Source: Neopestalotiopsis rosae (lineage: Eukaryota; Ascomycota; Sordariomycetes; Amphisphaeriales; Sporocadaceae). From it: 64,000 nt of DNA. The notes below the pieces were generated by a model. The model saw nothing but the letters and a program-made list of their open reading frames with translations, searched no databases and was not told the DNA's origin. Below, piece after piece: positions 23,557 through 33,367 of the stretch (position 1 is its first letter; each line of letters opens with the position of its first letter). The stretch lies in assembly GCA_023078685.1 (NCBI GenBank), contig JALGAS010000013.1, forward strand, positions 625,001-689,000. The letters run 5' to 3'. Made by a program: the position numbers and the translations under genes.

Positions 23557-24189
23557 TCAGCCCCGGTGACCCTTTTCCAGTGCCTGGCCCCGAACATACG
23601 GCGGCGGTACCTCTCCGACTCCACCGACCATGAGCTCCTCATTGGTCTCGACCTGCTCATAGTCGGGCAGGGCATTGTCCGGGCTGGCCTCGTTCCAGGT
23701 GCCAAGAATATCCTCGGGCGGGAGATCGAGCTCGCGGCCCAGCTGCGCGAACCGCGCAGAGTACTCGCGCAGGGTGTCCTCGCCCTCGCCCAGCCACTCG
23801 ATCAGCTCGTCGCGCCGGCGCTGCACCTCCTCGCGCGTCGACGTCGAGGCCGACACCGAGTTGGGTCCTCCCGTGTACGGCGGCACGTCCGAGGCCGAGT
23901 AAGCCGGCAGCTCCGGGTCGCCGGCTGCTGCAGCATCTGGTGGCGGCTGTTGCCCGTACGGATCCGACGCCGAGTTTGAAGTGGCGGAGTGACCGTACCT
24001 CTGCAGCCACAGGTTGTGCTCGCGCAGGGCGGCGCGCAGGTGGTCTAGTTCCAGCGCCAGCGCGGGGATCAATCTGCGCAGGTCGTTGTAGGCCGAGCGG
24101 TACTCGGATGTGGATGAGGAGGATGAGGCGTCAGCGGCAGCAGCAGCATCAGGCTCAGGCGCCGATGAGGCCGGTCTATCTGGAGCCAT
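23557..24189 (-). CDS. Protein with PPxY-type motifs, unknown function
   Basis: A single exon of 210 aa with its ATG at 24189. It is Ala/Ser/Pro/Glu rich with no membrane segment. An N-terminal helix (~29-62, SAYNDLRRLIPALALELDHL) and a second helix (~120-155, REEVQRRRDELIEWLGEGED) flank a disordered Pro-rich linker. Tyr motifs punctuate the linker and tail: LPAYS, VPPYTG, LPDYEQ and PPPYVRG. PPxY/LPxY motifs are ligands for WW domains of Nedd4/Rsp5 ubiquitin ligases, so an adaptor or substrate role is conceivable but unproven. Coding is supported by strong GC bias compared with its AT-rich surroundings. Confidence 0.72.
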   Translation of the reverse strand: MAPDRPASSAPEPDAAAAADASSSSSTSEYRSAYNDLRRLIPALALELDHLRAALREHNLWLQRYGHSATSNSASDPYGQQPPPDAAAAGDPELPAYSASDVPPYTGGPNSVSASTSTREEVQRRRDELIEWLGEGEDTLREYSARFAQLGRELDLPPEDILGTWNEASPDNALPDYEQVETNEELMVGGVGEVPPPYVRGQALEKGHRG

Positions 24190-25824
24190 AGTGTCTCTGA
24201 TGTCCCAAAGTTCTGGTTTGTCCCTCTGAAGACGTCTACCTTGGTGGTCGGGACTCCTTCACAGATCTAGCCCAGGAAACAGAAATGTCTTGTTTGCGCG
24301 TGTTTCCTTTGTCTTTCGGATGGAAAAGGCAGAATGTGTTCATGCGGCGTTCAATATTGGCTTGGCGTGTAGTGTAGGGTCCTCGGTCAGGTTGCGAAGG
24401 TGATTGATTGACTTGATGGTGGGGCAGTGACAAATGGCCACAAATGTCGGACGTGTACCCCGCCATCGATGTCGGTCGACTGTGTCAATACCTTGGCCCT
24501 AGAGTGCAGTTTAAGACAAGACGGGCTCGGCCGTTGAGTTTTGATTGTAGATAATTTATCAGCCCAAATATCCAAGTACAATATTGTGATTGAATGTTAC
24601 TTGAAATTCCTTCACTGAAATGCGAACAGAAATCCTTGTGGCCCTATTTCGCCATAGTCTGCTATCTAACCTAGGTACCTAAGTCAACAAATAGTGCACA
24701 GTCCGTACTTTCAGTTGTCCGGTTTGCACCAGGTCGCTACCACACTGGACCTTAGCGGGTGCTACCGAAACAATCTCTATAATTACCATTAAATCACGAC
24801 TAATGCATGTGGCGCCACCCTGCATTTCAATCAAAGAATCCGACTTTTGGCCTGACCTAGAAACATGACAACCTAGACTCGCGAAATGATTGGTTGGTCA
24901 TAAACCTCATTTAGCTTTTCAATTTGTTTCTTCAAGATGGCCGTAGCACCAGAATTGAGCGACACAACGAACCAGGTCTTTTGCCTCGAGTACAAATTGG
25001 AAGCTGCATTCATGATCTGCACTTGTAATTCCACCAGATGAGAGCAATTCATAGCAGGCGCCAGTCACTGAGGCGACTGGATAGTACTTGAAACTGTTTG
25101 TTTGCTGCTCATGTTCCGGCCCAATCACACAAAGAAGGATGAGCCGTCTGTCCACGCTTGCCTCCCCAAAGGTGCCAGATCCATGACCCTTTCCTAATCA
25201 CATACTTCACGACCATCGACTTTGGTTTCGGTGAACTGACGCATCAGCAATTTCGCCATCGTGATTTCCATACAAGAGATGTGGGAAGATGACAGTTGAC
25301 ATAAACTCAATGAAATTTGCACCAACTGACATTCTTCCTTGACCAGTTGCGATGCCCTCGTCCGTGGCTGGCCCTTGACTCGTGGTTTCTCGTGCCATGT
25401 GTGTTTGCGTCACTACCTACCTACATATTTCAATGTTTACCCGGACGGCCAAGTTTCTCCCTCTTCCATCACTTCTACACACTTCACTTCAATTCAAACT
25501 CCAAAACAATTTCAAATGTGCGATTGTTACCACGATGCCACAATGCCGTTCCGAATGCCTCATGAGCTTTGGAAACTTCTCATGTTTCTTTTCTGTTGTC
25601 CTGTGAAAGAACGCTCGTAATCCCCGTACTTCGATGTCTTCTTGACCGATGAGACTCGTATTCAAGATCTTCTTTTCTTCCTTTCTTCCTTATCATCATT
25701 ACAGCTTTCTCAGGTATGTATCCACCCGCTATTCTTGCTATCTTACTCTATCCAACACGTCAAATCATATTGACATATGATTTCTGTCTAGAGACAGTTT
25801 CCAATCTGCACTAAGACTTCAGCT

Positions 25825-25890
25825 CACTTCACAAAATTTGTACCGAGACTGCCGCTCACTTAAACACAATTTGTACCGAGACTGCCGCTC
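25825..25890. repeat. Two-copy 32/33-bp tandem repeat
   Basis: The 23-bp core aatttgtaccgagactgccg+ctc occurs at 25835-25857 and 25868-25890. Similar flanking ctcactt sequence gives a period of about 33 bp. Confidence 0.85.
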
Positions 25891-26040
25891 GCTCATATAC
25901 AAAGATAGAGCAAGTCCGTAAGTCGACCATTTGAGCTTACATAATGGTTTGTATATATTGCTAAGCTTGATAGAGAGAATTTCCATATCGTTCAGGACAC
26001 GGGTCTACGAATCCGAATCCTCTAGTGCTTGGCACTTATA

Positions 26041-26100
26041 ATCATCGCCTGGTAGCTCTGGTATTGGTTTCCGGGATTCGGGCGCCTCTGAATAAGGTGA
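26041..26100. repeat. 60-bp dispersed direct repeat, copy A
   Basis: Matches 27181-27240 at about 55 of 60 positions by eye. Two of the differences are T here versus C in copy B. It starts atcatcgcctggtagctctg and ends at a tga. Confidence 0.9.
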
Positions 26101-26578
26101 GTACAAAGGGCAGGGACGTAATCAACGCAAGCTGATGACTTGCGCTTACTAGGGATTCCTCGTTGAAGAGCAATAATTGCAATGCTCTATCCCCAGCACG
26201 ATGGAGTTTAACAAGATTACCCGGACATCTCTGTCAAGGAGGTACTCGCTGGCTCCGTCAGTGTAACGCGCGTGCGGCCCAGAACATCTAAGGGCATCAC
26301 AGCATTTTGTCCGATATATTTATCTAGCAACTGCCAGTTTTCAAGCTGCAGAGGAACTCTTCAGAGTCAACTTTGAAAACTTCAAACTTGACACTTAGTA
26401 GCTTCCTTCCACACCTTTCAACTCGCAATTGCCAGAATTGATTTAGTTCCGCAACAGCAGGTAACTGTTGCTTCCCATTATCTCACGATGCAGTTCAAAA
26501 CTCGTTATAAGCCTGATCCTCAGCCCGGGGAATTGGCCTGACTTTTCTCTTCTTCTTTGCGCCGCCAAAGACTTCACA

Positions 26579-27193
26579 ATGAAGAAGTTTACTCAATCAA
26601 AGCTGTCGTTCCCCGCCGACGCGAGCAGCAGCAGCAGCAGCAGCGGCAACAGTCTCCCTCCTCCTCGCCCTCCTCTTTCTTCTCTCTCTCCCAATATCTT
26701 GGGTAAACGCCCAGCCGCCCCCGCCGACGACGACAACGACGATGACGATGAGCCGGTTCGCAAGCGAACCAAGACGACAGATGAGCTGGCGTCCGTCTCC
26801 CGAAAGTTGGCGAAAGCCATAGTACAGCGACTTATAGACGGCTATAAGAATAAGAGTAGCGCCTCTTATCCGGCCGCGACTACTAATGCTGCGGGGTGTC
26901 TTCTGGCACAGAAGACCCCCAACCGACAAGTATGCACCCGTCTCAAGAAAGACTCAAGAGTTGAAAATGTATACTAACGATTGACTGCCAGGACAACGGG
27001 TACATAAAGATTGCACCCATTATCGAGAACTCGTCCCGGGCCAAGAAGGGCGAAGAGAAGAAAAAGAAGTGCCAGCCTTAGGGGGCACACAGACTGGTCG
27101 TACTTGCTGAGCTTGAGACAGACGATTTTCACATTATGGAAAACACGCATTTGCGACTACTACAATGCGTCGCATTGGTTATCATCGCCTGGT
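26579..27193 (+). pseudogene. His-Me finger/zinc-loop endonuclease-like gene, copy 1 (premature TAG)
   Basis: The ATG at 26579 starts exon 1 (to 26929). A 62-nt intron (26930-26991; GTATGC donor, ACTAAC branch site, CCAG acceptor) joins in phase 0 to a second exon that stops at TAG 27079-27081, giving about 146 aa. Layout: a Ser-rich start (MKKFTQSKLSF), an acidic/basic linker (EPVRKRTK), a helix (SRKLAKAIVQRLIDGYKNKS), GCLLAQKTPNRQ, then after the intron DNGYIKIAPII and a Lys/Glu tail. Beyond the stop the same frame continues with GAHRLVVLAELE for about 36 codons to 27193, so the stop looks secondary. The Cys/NGYxxI/HRL order resembles fungal proteins with a zinc-binding loop of homing endonucleases. 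The family call is inference; the gene is probably inactive or truncated. Confidence 0.5.
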
Positions 27194-27240
27194 AGCTCTG
27201 GTGGTGGTTTCCAGGATTCGGGCGCCTCTGAACAAGGCGA
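27181..27240. repeat. 60-bp dispersed direct repeat, copy B
   Basis: Partner of 26041-26100, 1140 bp downstream. It overlaps the end of the read-through frame of endonuclease-like copy 1. Confidence 0.9.
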
Positions 27241-27392
27241 GTACTCCGGCCTTCTCTCGCACCAGCTAGCGCCAATAGTAATATCAGATACTCTCTATTC
27301 TACTTTCCTCTTTATTTTCGATAAGAAATCTCTCCTTTGCAAAGAATCGACTACTTTTTCTTTCGCATTATTTTCCTATTAAGGAGAGAACC

Positions 27393-27416
27393 AAAAAAAA
27401 AAAAAAAAAAAAAAAA
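27393..27416. repeat. 24-nt A homopolymer
   Basis: An uninterrupted A run lying directly between endonuclease-like copies 1 and 2. Confidence 0.95.
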
Positions 27417-27453
27417 CGGAATCATGGAAACTAGAAATCAGAGCGATACAGTG

Positions 27454-27770
27454 GCAGCAGCCCTCCTCCTTCCCCTCGGCCTCCTCTCTCTTCTCTCTCT
27501 TCTCTCTCTACCAATGCCCTGGATGAACGTCCACCAATGCTGCTGGCTGCTTTTTGGTCAAAAAGCGCCAAACCGACAAGTATGCACCTATTTCAAGACA
27601 AACTATACACATAAAATGCATACTGACGATCAAATGCAGGAGAATGGGTACATTCAGATTGCACCCATTGTTGAGAATAGTTCGCGTGCCAAGAAAGGCG
27701 AGGAGAAGAAGAAGAAGTCCCAGCCTTAGGGGGCTCATAGGTCTGCGGCGGCTGCCCCAACCACCGCCGA
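27454..27770 (+). pseudogene. Endonuclease-like gene, copy 2 (internal deletion, same TAG)
   Basis: The left part matches the Pro/Leu-rich coding stretch of copy 1 at the DNA level. It then jumps over about 190 bp of exon 1 to reach the GQKAPNRQ segment. The intron is conserved in position and ends (27580-27639, GTATGC...GCAG, phase 0). Exon 2 encodes ENGYIQIAPIV and a Lys-rich tail, then stops at TAG 27727-27729, exactly the position of the stop in copy 1. GAHR follows the stop, and the sequence then switches into the N-terminal part of copy 3. It is a truncated tandem duplicate without a complete start region. Confidence 0.55.
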
Positions 27771-28371
27771 CGACAACGACGATGATCATGAGCCGGTTCG
27801 AAACGAGCGAAAACTACAGACGGATTGGCGGCAACAACTCGCGAAGTGGCCAAGGCCATGTTTCAACGATTGATGGGCGGATATGAGGATGAGAGTAGCT
27901 CTCAGTATCCCGCAGCCACCATCAACGCTGCTGGGTGCACGTTGGCGCAAAAAGCGTCAAACAGAGCTGTATGCAGCCATGTCCGAAGATACTTGAGACA
28001 CGACACCTATACTAACTACTATGCACAGGACAATGGATATATGCAAATTGCACCGATTGTCGTCGACCGTTCGCAGGCCCGCAAGGGAGCAGAGAAGAAG
28101 GAGAAAGGGTTACCACAAGGCGCCCATCGTTTGGTTGATTATCGCTCACAAGAGGTATGCTACCCAGCAATTTAAGGAATGTCCTTTTACACATGCACTG
28201 ACATATTGATAATATAGCGAAGATGTCGCCCGGCTCCTTGAAGGAGGCCACGCGTCCCACCTGTCACCAACTGATATGTATTAACCCAGTGCGAAAGAGG
28301 GCTGCAAGGCCTGCAAAAATGCTGGCAATATCATCAGATTCTCTTTGGACGATTATGTCTGTGCACAGTAG
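27752..28371 (+). pseudogene. Endonuclease-like gene, copy 3 (frameshifted, retains C-terminal motifs)
   Basis: It begins in the acidic linker (DDNDDDHEPVR), shifts frame near 27800, and continues through TREVAKAMFQRLMGGYEDES and GCTLAQKASNRA. The first intron is at 27969-28028 (GTATGC, ACTAAC, ACAG). Exon 2 has DNGYMQIAPIV and, unlike copies 1 and 2, reads CCA CAA GGC GCC CAT through the site of their stops (PQGAHRL). A second intron (28155-28217) precedes a segment with EDVARLLEGGHASHL in one frame and CHQLICINP in another. HRL and SHL/CH....C.NP are what I expect of the His-Me finger and its zinc ligands. At least three frame shifts make it a pseudogene. Confidence 0.55.
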
Positions 28372-28825
28372 CTGATGTCCACCAAGACTCGCTGCTTTGT
28401 CGCGGCCTACGATACTACCAAAATTTGTGATGAGAGATGGAATCAACTCTGTTGATGGAAGCTACTGAAAGTGGTGAAATAAGAAAGATGGGAAACTCAC
28501 CCAAGCTCAAGCTGCACTGGCTATCTACCTACCTACTTGTGGGGCTGGCGCCTAAGGCTGCCACCCGGCATCAATCTGAATTGCTAGCAAATCGAATCGC
28601 TAAGAAGTTACGAGAATGAATAGAGTCGATCGCAAACGAAAAAATCCGGGGATTGAATTTCCACAAAATGTCGTATGCTTGCAGACTTGTGCTCGATTAG
28701 TTGACCAATAAAGCTGGGTAATTATTTTCAACTCAAAATTACCTGACGTCTCTAAGATTAAACACCTGCCACTCCCGAGCGCCAAATCGTGCAGTCCTCT
28801 TGAACCCATTAAAGGTACCAAGAGA
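28372..28825. other. Intergenic, no supported gene
   Basis: About 450 bp after the endonuclease-like array with no convincing coding or repeat signal. Confidence 0.5.
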
Positions 28826-29215
28826 TTAAAACTTGATCACAGGTGCCATCTGGGGAGCCCCCATACCCCCCCTACGGAAGAGTCGCTTGATATTCCAGGC
28901 TATGTAGCGAAGGTACTGTATGGTAGCCCAGGGTAGGAGCGTCATCGCGCCCACAATATCATCCATATGAACATGGTTATCACCCGGCTCGAGGAAGATT
29001 TCAGGGCAGAAGCGGAAAGTGCCGAGTATGCTCGATGTGATAAGAGCACAAAGAGCATACCCTGCAATTACTAGTATGTTCCGATCCATGTAAATGTTGA
29101 GTAGGAGATGGTAGATCTGATTTCCTAAGGCCAACGCGGATAGGATGAAGAAGAAGAGGGCAAAAGATGTGCATTGTCTGCACGTCGTATCCGAACCGGT
29201 AACATAAAAAAACAT
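28826..29215 (-). CDS. Small polytopic membrane protein, unknown
   Basis: A 129-aa frame with its ATG at 29215. Three, possibly four, hydrophobic segments are visible: TSFALFFFILSALALGNQIY, a central NILVIAGYALCALITSSIL, and MTLLPWATIQYLRYIAW. A short basic tail (NIKRLFRRGG) follows. I recognise no family. Length, even spacing of hydrophobic segments and the positive C-terminal flank look like a real membrane protein, but there is no independent support and an upstream exon is possible. Confidence 0.45.
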   Translation of the reverse strand: MFFYVTGSDTTCRQCTSFALFFFILSALALGNQIYHLLLNIYMDRNILVIAGYALCALITSSILGTFRFCPEIFLEPGDNHVHMDDIVGAMTLLPWATIQYLRYIAWNIKRLFRRGGMGAPQMAPVIKF

Positions 29216-29886
29216 GGCGTCGTGAAGAGTTCTGTGCTGTTATAAACTAATGGGAAGAGGTCAGACGGGTTAGTACTTGTGCTTGGGGGGTAAAGAGACT
29301 CGTGTAGTATACTCACTTGTATTCTGTTTCGTGAGAGCCTTTTACCCTTGCGTGGTGGTGTTCTGATAGAAGTACCAATACACGGAATGGATGGGTATAT
29401 TGTGTGAACGTCTGGATGAGTAAATGTGGGTTGTGGGTTTGTGCTAGAGTTGCAATGTGTATGAGACAGAGAGAAGTTCTGAAAATTGCGGGCATGTGTC
29501 TTTTTATACCAACTTGAGGTTATCTGACGGTAGCGAACCTGGGAGGCAAAAGCTTGTGACTACGTGGCCTAGAAGTGTTTCCTGTCACGGAAAAAGGTAC
29601 GAAAAAAAAAAAAAAAAAAAAAAAACCTTGAAGGTTATGATGACTCCGGGGATAGGTAAGCCGGTATCCATATAAACCTAGATGCGGCTGTATTTCCGGT
29701 AACATTGAACCTAAACTCAGAAGACTGCGCACGATCCAAGCTTGAGAAAAATAGTCCAGAGCATGCCTGGCATGGATAGCTATCTAGTAATCGTGGCGGA
29801 AAAGCATATTTAGTTGTTCCAGCGCGCAAAAAGCTCCGGGCCACATGACGACGTTTGCATCAAGCGAGGGCCTACTTCGCAAGTAT
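29216..29886. other. Intergenic with 24-nt A tract
   Basis: About 670 bp. The only distinct element is an uninterrupted 24-nt A run at 29602-29625. Confidence 0.55.
29602..29625. repeat. 24-nt A homopolymer
   Basis: An uninterrupted A run in the spacer between the small membrane-protein frame and the peroxidase gene. Confidence 0.95.
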
Positions 29887-30736
29887 TTATTCTATGCTCT
29901 CAATTGGACTAGCGTCTGTAATCTTTCCAATCATGACAGACAATTCGTCTCCCATAATCGGACTTTCGGGTCTCGTATAACCCTCGGCAAAGGGCAGTCT
30001 CTCTTGCTCTGTGGAATGAATTAGCTTGAATACCTGTTGTGCTTTCGGGTTTTAGAAGATGAGATGGCTTACCAAAGAATATCTTGACCCATTTGGTAGG
30101 GGCATTTCCTTCCACGCGATCACCAAAGGTGATTTCATAAAGCGCCGTTTCTCCAAGCCCAGCCGAGGAGTTGTTGATGGCCTCGTACTCTGGGTTGGCC
30201 GCCTTGGCCTTGGCGATGCGCGCCGCCCGCGCCAGGGCCGCCGTCTCGAGGCTGATGGTGTCCTCGGTGAAGAGCGCCGTGGTCTGGGCCCAGACGGTCG
30301 CGTTAAAGTGCAGGGCGTCCCCGCCGTTGTAGACGTCGTCGCGCGACATGGACCCGTCGTGCTCAATGGCGTTGTGCTTGAGCGTGTCGTGCAGGTGGAA
30401 GGTGGAGCTGTTGCCCGTGGTGGACAGGGAGACGGCGAACTGCACGGCGCCGGCGAGCGTCGTGGGGTCAATGTTGATGCCGTCGCTTAGGGCCTGGGTG
30501 AGCGTGTCGGCGTCAATGTTGAGACCGTCGCGGGGGAGGTAGCCGTGGTTGGCGAGAGAGTTGAGCATGGGACATGGTGCGCGGCCTGCAAATCTTGTAA
30601 GTGACTCGAATTATATCAGTTTCTTGGAGGTGCTAGTCTCACTATCGGAGTCCCCTGGAGCCTGCCATTCGTGACCTTCGGGGTCAGCCAATGCTGTGCT
30701 CAAGAGAGCGAAAACAAATGGGAGAGCGGCGAGCAT
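29887..30736 (-). CDS. Secreted heme-thiolate peroxidase (chloroperoxidase/short UPO type)
   Basis: I assemble three exons: 30643-30736, 30073-30585 and 29887-30008, with introns 30586-30642 (GTGAGA...GCAG, phase 1) and 30009-30072 (GTAAGC...ACAG, phase 1). The product is 242 aa, typical of short members. Exon 1 encodes a signal peptide (MLAALPFVFALLSTALA). Splicing recovers RAPCPMLNSLANHGYLPRDG with the proximal heme ligand Cys36 in the PCP motif. EHD at residues 106-108 (IEHDGSMSR) is the distal motif of short heme-thiolate peroxidases. Exon 3 gives the conserved C-terminal ERLPFAEGYTRPESPI. Such enzymes use H2O2 for peroxidation, oxygen insertion or, in some members, halogenation. The substrate here is unknown; it would act outside the cell. 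Confidence 0.9.
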
Positions 30737-32585
30737 TTTTCAGATTTTCTATTTCGTCTCTGTCGTTGTTGGAAATCGTAGGTCGTTGGCAATGTCTTAC
30801 TCGACTATAAAGATAATGATATCTCCGTGTAATTATAGTATCCCCTTAGCGCTCGGCACGAAGCGAGAATGGGTACCTGGCTTGTATACTACAAGCTACA
30901 AGGTACCGATTCCACCAATTGCGGAACTTGAACGGCTGCCATGCTTCCGGGCTCTAAAAAGAGCCCACAGATCGTCTGCAACCCAAGCATGTGGATCATA
31001 ATAGCCTGTTTCGTTTATAACTGCAAAATAGAATACGTGTTCAAGCACTACACATTACAGACCGCTGTCCAACTTGAGCCTCGGCCTTGGCACAGAAGTA
31101 ACAATGACTTTGGGCTTCAAGATGTCTCAGAATAACGTCGTGGCAAGATAGTATAATTGGTTGAGCCGATTGTGCTGCTTAGGAATGACTCTTCACCGCT
31201 GTTGCGACTGGTCGTTCACTGCCATGTCGGGTCGTCGAGTCGTTTCTTTTGTGACCTGAACGATATGCGATGCGGTAGAGCTGGGAACGCCACCGCACCG
31301 TTTGACTATACATATGCAGTGACCAAAGCCAAATTTCAATAGTAATGTCAAGAGATCAGTATTGGATTGTGGGTTCTTGTTCTTAGGGATCGTCCACTAG
31401 ACATCGCCAGTCCAGTCACAGCGCTTGGGTCGTCCGCACATCACTGCGCGCGGTACAGCGTTGCATCGCGACCGGGATCGCCAATATCATACGAGAAGCG
31501 GCTCGTTAGTGATTTATGTGCTGCGAGGGACTGGAACCCCTAATCAGGGCACATGATCAACCATCCAACCCATTTGCTGTCTCTTGATGCAGTCTGTATC
31601 GAGTTGCAGGACCCCGAAGTTGTGGAGTGCGGCCGCACGTACAATGGTCCATCAGGGGGTGGCCAATGGAACAAAAGACATTTCAATTCAATGCAAGAAG
31701 AAGCAAAAGAAAAATGTAACCGTTGCAAGGCTGCGGGTAAAGAAGAAGTAAATTTCCGGACCTTTGGGGTGAAGGGATTCCGCGTTGCTACATCCGGCGC
31801 GGGTCCGTTACAACGGGGCAATATCCCGCGCGCGGCCAACATCATGCGACGACGTTTTTCATTTTCTTTCTTTTTGACTTGTTCATGACTCAATATACTG
31901 ACGGGCTGTTGTTATCGTCCGCCCACCCGAGAGTCCGATGCACCCTATGCTGGTATACTACGTGCGTGATTGCAGTTCTATTGGCTTGTGTAACAGGTCG
32001 TCTGGACGACTCGGTATGTAGCATGATCCTCTCCGAGCGTGGGCGCCAATGTCATCAATAGGCTATTGAATATTGCGAGAATTATAATCATAAATCGTTT
32101 GCTCACATCTTCGCGACGTAACAGATCAGTGATCAGCAAGGTCAGATGGTGTCGACTTGGCGTGAGGGTGACTGCCGATTAGACCATGTGACGCGGAGTA
32201 TTCTTTCCTTTGGATTGCTCCCACAACATTTTAGAAGGAGGATCAGGTGGGATGTTATTGTATACTCCCAAAGGGGCGTCCATCCTGCCAGCTTTTGAGT
32301 ATATGAGACAATTGTCGTCCGCAGTCAGCACGGATCTTTGGGTCGATTTACAGTGCCATTCACATCGCTACGCTGGAGGCAGCACTTGGGACTATTAGCC
32401 ACCAAATACTCTTCAGCCCAAATGTGAAGTTTGGGCTCGTATACAGAAACATGGTGTTTGTAATTTCGTAATGATAGTCCCGATTTCGAAGGATTCTATC
32501 GGCGCACGAGACCGGGCCATTGGGCAGCTGTGGGGAGTCCGGGGTCAGTGAGGCTCAGCGATGACTGTTGGCTTCGAAGCGCGGT

Positions 32586-32631
<46 letters not shown>

Positions 32632-33367
32632 AGCTGTTCCAATGTCACACTACTGGAAAAGTACTCACCCCAAAGTTTACGATGTTGTAGCTGGCGACGG
32701 CTGCTGGGCCATTGTCAACTCATGCAGTATCGACTTGGAGGACCTTTAGTCATGGAACCCCGCCGTGGGCACCGATTGTTCTGGGCTCGAAGCCGGCGTG
32801 TACGTTTGTATTGGAGTCTCATAACTTGCCATGAAAGAGCGTTGGCTCACTGCCGCCTTGCAGCGTGGCTGTCTAATAACTTCGTAATCTTCCCTCTTAT
32901 ATATACTCCTCCAATCTGATCTGCAGTTGACGGTCAGGGGATGCCTGTGGTTTATAGTTGCTTTTAAAACAATGCTTCTTCTCTAATAACATGCTCGAGA
33001 TCATTATTTATTTTAAGCATATGTTAGGGTTTGCAAATTCCTCGGCCACTTGAACTGCGAGGCAAACCGAGAAATGGTAGAATAGTGCCAAGATAGCGCG
33101 CGTCTATAGGACTTGATAACTACAGCCAATGCACGAACGGAGCTGAACTCGGCGGCCGGGGTTTGGCCGGCCCGCTCGAGGACGGCATAGTCGATTAATC
33201 CCGGTCACATTCTTCATACTTAAGTCTAGTCTGTCTAGACCATCCAAATTTTAAGTACTTGTCATTCGAATGCCCTAGCTTTCTTCTGCCCCTCGAGCTT
33301 GCCGACGAATGTGCAGAGCCATCAGGGTACCCGAGGAGCGGATGCAGCACTTCGACGACTGCTCAGC
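30737..33367. other. Long intergenic region with 43-nt T tract
   Basis: About 2.6 kb upstream of both the peroxidase and the F-box gene. The only clear landmark is a 43-nt T homopolymer (32588-32630). Scattered short frames, including one at 31553-31888, lack other support. Confidence 0.5.
32588..32630. repeat. 43-nt T homopolymer
   Basis: The longest mononucleotide run in the window, uninterrupted and flanked by gcggtcc and gagctg. Its exact length is prone to sequencing error. Confidence 0.9.

Larger units (their letters stand above)
24190..26578. other. Long intergenic region with short direct repeats
   Basis: About 2.4 kb. I see a 32/33-bp tandem repeat (25825-25890) and a 60-bp block (26041-26100) repeated at 27181-27240. 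Nothing here is supported as a gene. Confidence 0.5.

Noticed and set aside
27393..27416. Poly-A tract as proof of retroposition of copy 1
   Set aside because: Copy 1 and copy 2 both keep their intron, so processed-transcript insertion of these genes is excluded; the tract itself stays unexplained.
31140..31240. A-box-like tagtataattgg suggesting a tRNA
   Set aside because: No matching B box (GGTTCGANTCC-like) or acceptor pairing within tRNA distance.
31553..31888. 111-codon plus-strand open frame with CNRC
   Set aside because: No splice, homology or codon-bias support; adjacent DNA is non-coding.
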